14,892 nt of DNA from an uncultured Pseudorhodobacter sp. (GCA_945952425.1 CAMFIX010000021.1:1-14892); one strand, 5' to 3'; positions 1-7,718 are shown, numbered from the stretch's first letter. Notes: generated by a model from the letters alone, not told the origin. Numbers and translations: made by a program.

Positions 1-55
1 CGCTACGCCGGAGGCTCCGCGCGCGGCCTCCTACACCACCACGGGGGACACTATC

Positions 56-133
56 TGGATACCTCACCCCTTCCGCCATCGCGGTGTGCCAAGGTGGTGA
101 AGTTGTAGTCCCCGAGAATGGAGGAGGTATCCA
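56..133 (+). promoter_or_regulatory. Possible hairpin hiding the transposase ribosome binding site
   Basis: TGGATACCTC (56-65) is the exact reverse complement of GAGGTATCCA (124-133). The second copy covers the end of the Shine-Dalgarno sequence and the A of the chosen start codon. A transcript that enters from outside and contains both arms could fold and block translation, whereas one starting downstream of position 65 would leave the site free. This protective logic is known for other insertion sequences such as IS10 and IS50; its use here is inference. The same 10-mer recurs as the right inverted repeat at 1397-1406. Confidence 0.45.
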
Positions 134-1158
134 TGGAAGAAGTCGCCATCATAGGTATCGATTTGGCGAAGTCGGTTTTTCATTTGCATGGCGCATCCGC
201 GTCGGGCAAGCCCGTTTTCCGCAAGAAGCTGTCGCGGACCCAACTCATCAAATTCATCGCTGAGCAGTCGCCTTGCCTTGTGGCCATGGAGGCTTGCGCT
301 TCATCGCATTATTGGGGCCGCGAGATCGGCAAGTTGGGTCATCAAGTGCGATTGATTCCGCCGATCTATGTGAAACCCTTCGTGAAGCAGCAGAAGAACG
401 ATGCCAATGACGCCGAGGCCATCGCAGAGGCCGCGGCTCGCCCGACCATGCGCTTCGTGCCCGTGAAGTCAGAAACCCAACAGGCCCGCTCAATGGTCTT
501 CAAGACACGTGACCTCTTCGTTCGGCAACGCAATGCCGTCATAAATGCCCTGCGTGGCCACCTCATGGAATATGGACTGATCGCGCCTCCTGGACGCACC
601 TTCGTGAAGAGGCTGGCGGTACAGGTAGAGGCCCCCGAAAGCGATCTACCGAAGGAAGTCGTCGAGTTGTGCCGCCTGCATCTCGATCAACTTGACGACC
701 TTGAACGCAAGATCATCGAGATCGAGCGTCGCTTGAAAGATGAAGCAAAGTCGGATCAGCAAACTGTCCGCTTGCAGACAGCACCGGGTGTGGGCCCCGT
801 CAGTGCCATGGCGATCCAGGCTTTCGCTCCACCCATGGAAGGGTTCCGAAGTGGACGGGACTTTGCAGCCTGGCTCGGATTGGTTCCCGTCCAGAGATCG
901 ACGGGTGGCCGACAGATCCTGGGTCGCACATCCAAAATGGGGCAGCGCGACATCCGACGGCTGCTGATCATCGGCGCCATGACCCGGATCCGCTGGGCGG
1001 CGAAGAACGGACCGCCGAAAGGATGCTGGCTCGAGCAGATGCTCGCCCGAAAACCCCGCATGCTGGTTGCCATTGCCTTGGCAAACAAGACTGCCCGCGC
1101 GATCTGGGCGATGATGACCCGTCACGAGGATTATCGAGACCCCACCCAAGCCGCGTAG
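133..1158 (+). CDS. IS110-family (IS1111 group) transposase, 341 aa
   Basis: This is a DEDD-type, RNA-guided transposase or recombinase that moves its own element. The N-terminal RuvC-like domain opens with IIGIDLAKSVFHLHG, whose Asp is the first catalytic acid. VAMEACASSHYWGRE supplies the Glu, and QKNDANDAEAIAEAA supplies the paired Asp residues. The C-terminal transposase_20 domain begins at the TAPGVGPVSAMAIQAF helix-hairpin-helix motif and contains the FAAWLGLVP and GRTSKMGQRDIRRLL segments. The length is normal for the family and no frameshift is seen. The start is placed at ATG 133 because a strong Shine-Dalgarno sequence (AGGAGGT, 122-128) lies four bases upstream; an in-frame ATG at 118 would put that signal inside the gene. 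The start region is complementary to the left inverted repeat at 56-65, which suggests control by mRNA folding. Confidence 0.93.
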   Translation: MEEVAIIGIDLAKSVFHLHGASASGKPVFRKKLSRTQLIKFIAEQSPCLVAMEACASSHYWGREIGKLGHQVRLIPPIYVKPFVKQQKNDANDAEAIAEAAARPTMRFVPVKSETQQARSMVFKTRDLFVRQRNAVINALRGHLMEYGLIAPPGRTFVKRLAVQVEAPESDLPKEVVELCRLHLDQLDDLERKIIEIERRLKDEAKSDQQTVRLQTAPGVGPVSAMAIQAFAPPMEGFRSGRDFAAWLGLVPVQRSTGGRQILGRTSKMGQRDIRRLLIIGAMTRIRWAAKNGPPKGCWLEQMLARKPRMLVAIALANKTARAIWAMMTRHEDYRDPTQAA

Positions 1159-1396
1159 CGCGGCAAGGGTTGGCAGGTGTGAGAAGGACATTGAACAGTA
1201 AGGACAAACGATCGGCCAGATCGAGGTTGGCAAGCCAGACCTTCCCAGAGAGCTCTGAGCTCGGGTGCATTGATATGGACCCAACCTTCGCATCGCCATA
1301 CCGGCCCGCGGCATGTGGACGTCGCACATCGAGGCCTGACACATGACCGTACCCGATCACATGTTCGACCCGTTCAAGAAAAAGCTTGCACCGACC
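1159..1396 (+). ncRNA. Candidate seekRNA / bridge RNA region of the IS1111-group element (limits unknown)
   Basis: About 240 bp lies between the transposase stop and the right inverted repeat and holds no convincing gene. It can fold locally: AGGTTGGC (1224-1231) pairs with GCCA and ACCT (1234-1242) with one bulged G, and CAGAG (1246-1250) pairs with CTCTG (1253-1257). Known: IS110-family transposases use a guide RNA encoded in a noncoding end, and in the IS1111 group this is the end downstream of the transposase. Inferred: the guide RNA is encoded here. The exact ends and the target- and donor-binding loops could not be placed by eye. Confidence 0.4.
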
Positions 1397-1406
1397 GAGG
1401 TATCCA

Positions 1407-1917
1407 CACATGGGAAGCTGACCTGGTGCTCTTCCGCCAGAAGTTCGGCGCCGCCAATGTCACGACTCTCATTGAACGGACGAGCCGCTTTCTCGTCGTC
1501 CTGAAGAACCCCGAGAAGCGGACGAAGCCGATCATGGCCCAAATCGCCAAGACCCTCGGCCCCCTGCCGCCAAAGACGCGTTGCTCCGTGACCTTCGACC
1601 GTGGATCCGAGTTCGTGGACTGGCCGCATCTCCAGGCCCGGACCGGCGCAAAGACCTGGTTCTGCGATCCCCAGTCGCCGTGGCAAAAGGGTGCGATCGA
1701 ACATGCCAACAAACGCCTGCGCCGCTGGATCCCCCGCGATACCGATCCTGGAAGCCTCAGCCAAGAGGACCTCCGCCAGCTCTGCGCAGCCTTGAACGAG
1801 ACCCCGCGCAAATGCCTCGGCTTCAGAACACCCGCCGAAGTCTTCCGTGCCCATGTCCTCGGCCGAGGGCACAGAAAGGCCAAACTATCCACCAAACCAA
1901 AGTCCCATCTGGGCTAG
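1407..1917 (+). pseudogene. 5'-truncated IS30-family transposase (C-terminal DDE domain only)
   Basis: The last 170 codons of an IS30-type transposase are present and in frame to a TAG stop. The catalytic DDE residues are visible: Asp in WEADLV (1420-1422), Asp in TFDRGSEF (1597-1599) and Glu in WQKGAIEHANKRLRRW (1699-1701). The family C-terminal signature NETPRKCLGFRTPAEVF follows. The N-terminal helix-turn-helix half is missing. The reading frame runs back into the right end of the IS1111-group element, so the ATG-initiated ORF from 1270 is a chimera without meaning. The retained part shows no internal stop, so the truncation may be recent. The fragment is not expected to be active. Confidence 0.85.
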
Positions 1918-1923
1918 CGCGTC

Positions 1924-1992
1924 CAGTCCAACCGAACGCCCGCCGAGGTCTTCCGCGAAAGGGTCTTGGCCGAGGAAGGCACCCTGCCCTAA
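1924..1992 (+). pseudogene. C-terminal tail of a second IS30-family transposase
   Basis: Seven bases after the first IS30 stop, a frame reads QSNRTPAEVFRERVLAEEG and ends in TLP and TAA at 1990-1992. RTPAEVFR is the C-terminal signature of IS30 transposases and also occurs, with different flanks, near the end of the upstream fragment (FRTPAEVFRAHVLG). The two tails are homologous but not identical at the nucleotide level, so this is the remnant of another IS30-type element rather than a simple local duplication. It has no start and no catalytic residues. Confidence 0.65.
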
Positions 1993-2223
1993 TCTCTCTT
2001 CAGCTCAAATGCGCACCTCGGCGTGAATCCACAGGGGGCGCGTCCAATGTCGAATCCTGCCTGCCCGGGGTTTGAGCGGAGGCGAGCCCATCCCGCCCCT
2101 GCCCGGGCGCGGCCGAGATATTGCTATGGTCTTTTGCACGGCAAGATGGCAATGCGATGAAGCGTTCACAGGGATTATCAAAGTCCCCTTTTTGTCTTGA
2201 CGAGCTATCGGGAATATCTGCCC
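1993..2223. other. Intergenic: probable IS30 right end plus leader of the methyltransferase-glycosyltransferase gene
   Basis: After the second IS30 tail comes GCGTGAATCCACA (2021-2033), which looks like an IS30-family terminal inverted repeat read inward; the matching left end is not in the window, so this is inference. Next is GC-rich sequence with CTGCCCGGG repeated at 2061-2069 and 2099-2107. The last 100 bases before the gene are less GC-rich and are the likely promoter region, but no clear -35/-10 pair can be assigned. Confidence 0.35.
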
Positions 2224-5200
2224 ATGTCGACCGACCTCCAATTTACCGGGGAACGATACGTTCCGGGGATCACCGGCAATATCTTTCTGGAGCATCTGCA
2301 CCGATACGTCCTTGCGGCCCGGTTCGTCGCGGGCAAGGATGTGCTGGACATTGCCTCGGGCGAAGGCTTCGGGTCGCACCTCCTGTCCGAGGCGGCCGCC
2401 AGCGTCATCGGGGTCGACATCTCGCCGGAGGCCGTCGACCATGCCCAGCAGAAATACGGCAGCCCCCGCCTGCGCTTCCAGGTCGGATCAGCCACCGCCA
2501 TTCCCTTGCCCGATGCCTCGGTCGACTTGGTCGTCTCTTTTGAGACGATCGAACACATCACCGGCCACGAAGAGATGCTGGCCGAGGTAAAGCGCGTGCT
2601 GCGGCCGGGCGGAGCCCTGGTCATGTCGACGCCCGACAAGGCCGCCTATTCCGATGCGACAGGCTATGTGAACCCGTTCCATGTCCGCGAATTGTATCGC
2701 GACCAGTTTCACGCGCTCTTGTCCAGCCAGTTTGCCCATGTCCGCATGCATGGGCAGAGGGTGAGCTTCGGCTCGCTGATCGTGGCCGAGGATGCGCCGG
2801 GCGCCTTCACCGAGACCGACTCGCTGACAATGAAGGCCTCGCCGGGCCTTGTGGCCCCGCTTTACCTGATCGGCGTCGCCTCCGACGATCCCGCGGCGGC
2901 CATGGCGATGCAGGGGCTGCTGTCGCAGGACATCCAGTCCTCCGAGCCGGTTCTGGTCCGCGTCGATTTCGAGCTGAAACAGGTGCAGGAGCGCTTTGAC
3001 GCCGAGTTGCGCCGGCGTGCGCCCCCCCCTGCCGTGCGCGATGCCGAGAAGGCCGCCCGCGATGCGGCGCTGCTGGCCGATATCAAGTGGATGTCCGCCG
3101 AGATCGCCCGCCTGCAGCGCAGCAACTGGATGTCGCGGGCCTCGCTGGCCAAGCTCTTGCGGCGCATGGTCAAGGTGCGCCTGCTTTATGCCCTGTCGCG
3201 CCTGGGCTTCCTGTCCGAACGGCGCCGGGCGAAATTCCTGCGCTCGGCCGAAAAGCGCGATCCGATGCTCTTGTCCTCGCGGCTGGACCAGTTCTGCCAG
3301 GACTATTTCTGGCGCATCGAGCACAGCGGCTTCCTGGCCGCCGAAGAGCGCGCCGAGATCATGCGCCATGGCATCCGCGTGACGGCCGTCGTGCCGAACT
3401 ACAACCATGCCCGCTACCTGGCCGAGCGTCTGGACAGCATCCTGGCGCAGACCTATCCGCTGATCGACATCATCGTGCTGGACGATTGCTCGACCGACGA
3501 CAGCCGCCATGTCATCGAGGACTATGTCGCCCGCTATCCGCTGCGCATCAAGGCGGTCTTCAACGAGGCCAATTCCGGCAGCGTCTTCCGGCAATGGCAG
3601 AAGGGGCACGAACTGGCCACCGGGGATCTGGTCTGGTTCTGCGAAAGCGACGACTTCTGCGCGCCCAATTTCGTCGAACGACTGATCGGCTATTTCCGCG
3701 ATCCCAGCGTCATGCTGGCTTTCGGCAAGATCGAATTCGCCGATCAGGCGGGCAATGTCATGCCCGGCATGTCGAATTACCTCGAAACCGCCGAGAAGGG
3801 CATCTGGTCCGAACCCTGCCTGCGCCCGGCCGCCGCCTGGTTCGCAGGCGGCTTCGGGGTCAAGAATCTCATCGCCAATGTCGGCGGCAGCCTGTGGCGC
3901 CGCGCGCCCCTGGCCGAGGCCACCTGGGAAGAGGCGCGCAGCTACCGCGTCATGGGGGATTGGTATCTTTACTCCGTCGTGGCCAATGGCGGGCAGATCG
4001 CCTTCGACCCCAGCGCCATGGCCTATTTCCGCATCCATGGCCAGAACACCTCTGGCGCGGGGGCGCAGGCCACGCCGGACTATTACCGCGAATATGCCCG
4101 TATCATGACGGCGCTCAAGCGGCGCTGGCCGATCCCGGACCAGACCGTCGCGCGCTTCGTCGAGAGCTGCCAGCGGATCTACCGCGGCGCCGGCGTCAAG
4201 AGCCCGGCCTTCGAGACGCTCGTCCCGCTCGAGACGCTGAAGGCCGTCAGGACCGAGACGCCGCATGTGCTGCTGGGGATGCTGGGCTTTTCCTACGGCG
4301 GCGGCGAGATCTTTCCGATCCACCTGGCCAATGCCCTGCACCGGCGCGGGATCATGGTCTCGATGTTGACGATGATGGACACCGAGGATCATCCGGACGT
4401 GCGCGCCATGCTGAACCCGGCCATCCCGGTCTATACGGCCAATGGCGCGCGCGACGTCGGCGTGAAGAAGCTTATCGCCTCGGCGGGGATCACCCTGGTC
4501 CATTCCCATATCGCCAGCATCGAGATGCTGCTTCTGGACGAAGGCAACATCGACCTGCCCTATCTGTCCACGCTGCACGGCTCTTACGAGGCGATGACGG
4601 TGCCCAAGCGCAGCGTCTCGGCCTGGGCCGACCGGATCGACCGTTTCGGCTATACGACCGACCGCAACCTCGAGCCCTTCGTCGGCATGGGCCTGCCCGA
4701 GGCGAAGTTCTGCAAGCTGCGCAATGCCATGCCGATCGATCCCCGCCCCTATGGCCGGACGCGGGCCGAGATGGGCATTGCCGATGAGGCCGTGGTCTTC
4801 ACCCTCGTGGCGCGGGGCGTGGCGGGCAAGGGCTGGCCCGAGACGATCAAGGCCTTCCAGCAGTTGCGCGCCCGCAGGCCCGAGACCCGCATGGCGCTTC
4901 TGGCGGTGGGCGACGGCCCGCTGACCATCGCCGCGCGCGAGATCGCGGGCACCGATCCCGACATCCACTTCCTCGGCTTTGACAATGCGATCCATGGCAT
5001 CTACCGGCTCAGCGACGTGGCCCTCGTGCCGACCCGCTTCCCGGGCGAATCCTATCCGCTGTGTCTGATCCAGGCGATGCAGGTCGGCGTCCCGGCGATT
5101 GCCACCGACACCGGGGAAATCGCCAACATGATGCATAGCGACGGCCGCAAGGCGGGATTGCTCCTGCCCTATCTCGAGGATGACGCGGCCTTCGTCGGCG

Positions 5201-5361
5201 TCCTGGTCGAGACGATGGAGCAGATGCTCGACCCGGCGCTGCGGGCGGGGCTGGCTGCCGAGGCCGCGATCCTGGGCGAGGACTACGCCATGGACCGGCT
5301 TGCCGAGGATTACGTCGCCATCTATCGCGACGTGCTGAAGCAGCGCGGCCAAGGCGGCTGA
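2224..5361 (+). CDS. Three-domain surface-glycan enzyme: SAM methyltransferase + GT2 + GT4-type glycosyltransferase, 1045 aa
   Basis: Domain 1 (residues about 1-200) is a class I methyltransferase: the entry motif FTGERYVPG (7-15) typical of sugar or polysaccharide methyltransferases, SAM motif I VLDIASGEGFG (about 40-50), VIGVDIS (61-67), FETIEHI and LRPGG (126-130). A charged, partly helical linker runs from about 230 to 380. Domain 2 is a GT-A fold GT2 glycosyltransferase: VTAVVPNYNHARYL from 386, DDCSTDDS from D420, and the metal-binding ESDD around D476-D477. Domain 3 (about 680-1030) is a GT-B fold GT1/GT4-like transferase: FSYGGGE near the start, a phosphate-binding VARGVAGKGWPE region, and GESYPLCLIQAM, where the second Glu of the usual E-x7-E motif is Gln950. 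Membrane segments and a signal peptide are absent, so it is probably cytoplasmic. The start at ATG 2224 (MSTDLQFTGERYVPG) is preferred over an upstream TTG at 2197 because family homology begins there; the ribosome site is weak. It probably shares a transcript with the epimerase 30 bp downstream. Sugar donors and acceptors cannot be predicted. Confidence 0.9.
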   Translation: MSTDLQFTGERYVPGITGNIFLEHLHRYVLAARFVAGKDVLDIASGEGFGSHLLSEAAASVIGVDISPEAVDHAQQKYGSPRLRFQVGSATAIPLPDASVDLVVSFETIEHITGHEEMLAEVKRVLRPGGALVMSTPDKAAYSDATGYVNPFHVRELYRDQFHALLSSQFAHVRMHGQRVSFGSLIVAEDAPGAFTETDSLTMKASPGLVAPLYLIGVASDDPAAAMAMQGLLSQDIQSSEPVLVRVDFELKQVQERFDAELRRRAPPPAVRDAEKAARDAALLADIKWMSAEIARLQRSNWMSRASLAKLLRRMVKVRLLYALSRLGFLSERRRAKFLRSAEKRDPMLLSSRLDQFCQDYFWRIEHSGFLAAEERAEIMRHGIRVTAVVPNYNHARYLAERLDSILAQTYPLIDIIVLDDCSTDDSRHVIEDYVARYPLRIKAVFNEANSGSVFRQWQKGHELATGDLVWFCESDDFCAPNFVERLIGYFRDPSVMLAFGKIEFADQAGNVMPGMSNYLETAEKGIWSEPCLRPAAAWFAGGFGVKNLIANVGGSLWRRAPLAEATWEEARSYRVMGDWYLYSVVANGGQIAFDPSAMAYFRIHGQNTSGAGAQATPDYYREYARIMTALKRRWPIPDQTVARFVESCQRIYRGAGVKSPAFETLVPLETLKAVRTETPHVLLGMLGFSYGGGEIFPIHLANALHRRGIMVSMLTMMDTEDHPDVRAMLNPAIPVYTANGARDVGVKKLIASAGITLVHSHIASIEMLLLDEGNIDLPYLSTLHGSYEAMTVPKRSVSAWADRIDRFGYTTDRNLEPFVGMGLPEAKFCKLRNAMPIDPRPYGRTRAEMGIADEAVVFTLVARGVAGKGWPETIKAFQQLRARRPETRMALLAVGDGPLTIAAREIAGTDPDIHFLGFDNAIHGIYRLSDVALVPTRFPGESYPLCLIQAMQVGVPAIATDTGEIANMMHSDGRKAGLLLPYLEDDAAFVGVLVETMEQMLDPALRAGLAAEAAILGEDYAMDRLAEDYVAIYRDVLKQRGQGG

Positions 5362-5391
5362 CAAGGGAGCCGGCAGAGGCCGGGTGGCGGA

Positions 5392-6312
5392 ATGAAGATA
5401 TTGGTCATCGGCGGGGGCGGCTTTGTCGGCTTCAACCTCGTGGCAGAGATGGTTGCGCGGGGCCACGAGGTCACGGTGCTCGGCCGCCGCGCGGCGCCGG
5501 TCCGGCCTTTGCCGCCGGTGGTGACCTATGTGCAAGGCGACCTGACAGACCGGGGGGGCCTGCTCGCCCAACTCGCGGGGGTGGATGCCGTGGCACATCT
5601 CGCCTCCTCGACCGTGCCCTCGACGGGCGACAAGGACCCGATCGCCGATGTCCAGGTCAACCTTGTCGGCACGCTGACGCTGCTGGAGGCCATGAGCGAG
5701 GTCGGCTGCAAGCGGCTTCTCTTCGTCTCTTCGGGGGGGACGGTCTACGGCGTGCCGCAAAGCATCCCGATCGAAGAGACAGAACGCCTGAACCCGATCT
5801 GTTCCTACGGCATCGTCAAGGTCGCGATCGAATCCTATCTCGACCTCTATGCCCGCGCCGCCGGGCTGAGCCATGTGACGATCCGCGCCTCCAATCCCTA
5901 TGGCCCCCACCAAGGCAATACCGGCGTGCAAGGCGTGATCGGCACCTTTCTGCAGCGGGCGCAGGAGGGCCGGCCGATCGAGATCTGGGGCGATGGCTCG
6001 ACGATCCGCGATTACATCTATGTCTCCGATCTGTGCCATCTCTGCGTGGAGGCGATCGAAAGCCCGCGCACCGGCACCTATAACGGCGCCAGCGGTCATG
6101 GCACCTCGCTGATGCATATCGTCGACATCGTCCGCGAGGTCACCGGTCGGCAACTGGATGTCCTCCATCGCCCGGGCCGCGGCTTCGATGTGCCGACCTC
6201 GATCCTCGGGATCGAGAAGGCCCGGCACGATTTCCACTGGAAACCGAGGGTCGGCCTGCGCGAGGGGGTCTCGCTTACCTGGCGCTGGCTTCGGGCGGGG
6301 ATGGTCGATTGA
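5392..6312 (+). CDS. NAD-dependent nucleotide-sugar epimerase/dehydratase (GalE-like extended SDR), 306 aa
   Basis: A cytoplasmic extended short-chain dehydrogenase that probably interconverts UDP-sugars at C4, supplying a donor for the neighbouring glycosyltransferases. The N-terminal Rossmann motif IGGGGFVG binds NAD. FVSSGGTVYG carries the catalytic Ser/Thr region, and SYGIVK gives the Tyr139/Lys143 pair of the YxxxK motif. RASNPYGP and IEIWGDGSTIRDYIYVSDL are the substrate-domain signatures of UDP-glucose 4-epimerase-like proteins. Its length is slightly below GalE (about 330) but normal for this subgroup. The start ATG follows the previous stop by 30 bp, so the two are probably cotranscribed. 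Its last 38 bp overlap the 3' end of the convergent gene. GDP-sugar reductase or dehydratase activity cannot be excluded from motifs alone. Confidence 0.88.
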   Translation: MKILVIGGGGFVGFNLVAEMVARGHEVTVLGRRAAPVRPLPPVVTYVQGDLTDRGGLLAQLAGVDAVAHLASSTVPSTGDKDPIADVQVNLVGTLTLLEAMSEVGCKRLLFVSSGGTVYGVPQSIPIEETERLNPICSYGIVKVAIESYLDLYARAAGLSHVTIRASNPYGPHQGNTGVQGVIGTFLQRAQEGRPIEIWGDGSTIRDYIYVSDLCHLCVEAIESPRTGTYNGASGHGTSLMHIVDIVREVTGRQLDVLHRPGRGFDVPTSILGIEKARHDFHWKPRVGLREGVSLTWRWLRAGMVD

Positions 6313-7180
6313 TCTTGCGGCCGGCGGTCTCGTCCTGGCCGAGCGCGTTGCGGGTGCCGGCCAGGAAGGCCAGTGCCTTGATGCGCCCGTGCCGCGTCAG
6401 AATCTCGGGCGAGAAGAATTTGTAGAGCGCATGGAGCAGGGCGCCCCAGGCTGCCCTGCGGCCATTGTGTTTGCGCAAGACATAGATTCGGCTGAAGCCC
6501 AGATGCCAAGCCCGCAGTCGCGTCAGGGCTTCGGTGCGTGCTGTCGAGGTTCCATGATGATGCGTCACGGTAATGTCAGAGGCATAGACCAGACGTCCAT
6601 GCTTGGCGAGGCGCAGGCAAAGGTCGTCATCTTCGTGGAACAGGAAGATCCGCTCGTCAAAACCGCCAATCTTCTCAAAGGTATCGTAGCGCACCATCAT
6701 GGCCCCGCCCGAGATGAAGCCGGTTGGGATAAGCGCCCCGCCGGCACCGGCAACCCGCAGCGGAGCGCCATGCTCGGCACCTTGCCCCACCGCGCGCCGT
6801 TTGCCGCGCACCTTTCCCGTAGAGCTGCGTTGCAACGGTCCCAGGGCCACGATGGCGGGATCGCTCTGTGCGGCTGCGATCATCTGCCTGATCGCGGAAG
6901 GCGTGATGCTTACGTCGGGATTCAGGAAGAGCACATAGGGCGGGAGATGCCCAGCCCGTGCTCCCACATTGCAGCCATGCCCGTAGCCGAGGTTTTCCGG
7001 GTTCTGTACGAACATGCCGCCGAATTCGCCCGCGATGCCCGCGATCTCGTCGCCATCACTTTGCGAATTGTTGACCACGACGATATTGGAACCTTCCGGC
7101 AGGCTTTCGCTGCATAGGCTGGCAAGGCAGTTCCGCAGGATCGGTCCAGAATTGAAACACACGATGACGATTTTCAACAC
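6275..7180 (-). CDS. GT2 glycosyltransferase, rhamnosyltransferase (WbbL-like) type, 301 aa
   Basis: Predicted to transfer a sugar, often rhamnose in related proteins, from a nucleotide donor onto a glycan or lipid-linked acceptor on the cytoplasmic side of the membrane. The GT-A fold is clear: IVIVCFNSG at the N-terminus, VVVNNSQSDG at the usual VVDNxSxDGS position (first Asp replaced by Asn), NLGYGHGCNVG, the metal-binding FLNPDVS (NPD at 87-89), GFISGGAMMV, and the GGFDE...FHEDDDLCLR acceptor and base region (HEDDD at 182-186). The start is uncertain. GTG at 7180 has a GAAAGG ribosome site about seven bases upstream and gives MLKIVIV, as is usual for the family; TTG at 7177 or 7207 is also in frame, the latter adding nine residues. 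No strong transmembrane segment is seen. It is convergent with the epimerase and overlaps its end by 38 bp. Confidence 0.88.
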   Translation of the reverse strand: MLKIVIVCFNSGPILRNCLASLCSESLPEGSNIVVVNNSQSDGDEIAGIAGEFGGMFVQNPENLGYGHGCNVGARAGHLPPYVLFLNPDVSITPSAIRQMIAAAQSDPAIVALGPLQRSSTGKVRGKRRAVGQGAEHGAPLRVAGAGGALIPTGFISGGAMMVRYDTFEKIGGFDERIFLFHEDDDLCLRLAKHGRLVYASDITVTHHHGTSTARTEALTRLRAWHLGFSRIYVLRKHNGRRAAWGALLHALYKFFSPEILTRHGRIKALAFLAGTRNALGQDETAGRKINRPSPPEASAR

Positions 7181-7718
7181 GCGAATGACCTTTCGGCATG
7201 GCAGCAACCTTGAGATGCCTGCCTTCTAAGCAGGTTTACCACGAGACCAGAGAGCCCAGCAACCGGGGGCCTCTCTGCCGCACCTTGCTGACTGCAGCCA
7301 TTGGCGAGTCATTGCCATATCTCGGCTACATCTAGTTAAAACGGCCTCAGCAAGTCACGGCTACCCGTTGGCAGAGGAGCCCCCCTGATGCAGGTCACGT
7401 TCGGGGATTTTTCGTCCCAAAGGATGTGATTAGACGGTTGCAATCGGGTCGCGCATTTACATGCAGGAGCCGACTTGGGCAGAGCCATCTTGATCTCGCA
7501 GGGCTGGAAACCCGCGCGAGACCCGCGAGGGGATTTTCTCGGGATGCGTGGGGTTGCGGCTCAATACCCCCGCTCAGGCGCCGCTTTGGCTCACCTCCGC
7601 GAAAATTCCGCAGCACGTTCAACGCCCTGCAAGGTTCCCCGATTAGCCCGTTACTCGCCCTTCGGCCGAAAGATCCCACACACCTGACGCAGCAAGCTGT
7701 ATGGCGGCTAAGCTATTG
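7181..7718. other. Gene-poor stretch upstream of the minus-strand glycosyltransferase
   Basis: No reading frame here has a recognisable product; the short ORFs on both strands are Arg/Pro-rich and look like chance. Two hairpins lie just upstream of the minus-strand gene: CCTGC/GCAGG (7218-7222 with 7230-7234), and CAGAG-AG-CCC with GGG-C-CTCTCTG (7248-7257 with 7267-7277, one bulged C). Neither is followed by a T-run. They fall in the probable 5' leader of the glycosyltransferase mRNA. The base composition is less biased than in the genes. Confidence 0.4.

Larger units (their letters stand above)
50..1410 (+). mobile_element. IS110-family (IS1111 group) insertion sequence, apparently complete; ends approximate
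   Basis: Seen: one transposase gene flanked by a short left noncoding end and a longer, structured right noncoding end of about 240 bp. A perfect 10-bp inverted repeat, TGGATACCTC at 56-65 and GAGGTATCCA at 1397-1406, brackets the unit. Known: IS1111-group elements have subterminal inverted repeats of about this size a few bases in from the tips, and keep their guide RNA region downstream of the transposase. Inferred: the right tip lies at about 1406-1410, exactly where recognisable IS30 transposase coding sequence begins (Trp of its WEAD motif at 1411), so the element appears to have inserted into an IS30 copy. The left flank (1-50) does not translate into IS30 sequence, so the left tip is uncertain and the left flank may have been rearranged. 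No target duplication could be identified. Confidence 0.7.

Noticed and set aside
10..31. GGAGGC/GCCTCC hairpin at the left edge
   Set aside because: It lies outside the IS1111 subterminal repeat and has no T-run. With only the window edge as context it cannot be assigned a role.
1270..1410. N-terminal part of the ATG-initiated ORF running into the IS30 remnant
   Set aside because: This part is the right end of the IS1111-group element read in a chance frame; IS30 homology begins only at about 1408-1411.
2170..2195. GGGA...TCCC with a following T-run before the large gene, as a terminator
   Set aside because: The stem is only about four base pairs, too weak for a supported intrinsic terminator.
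2488..6237. A 1249-codon open frame on the minus strand
   Set aside because: It lies antisense to two clear enzymes. Its translation is rich in Arg, His, Asp and Gly with no domain, as expected from GC-rich codon bias.
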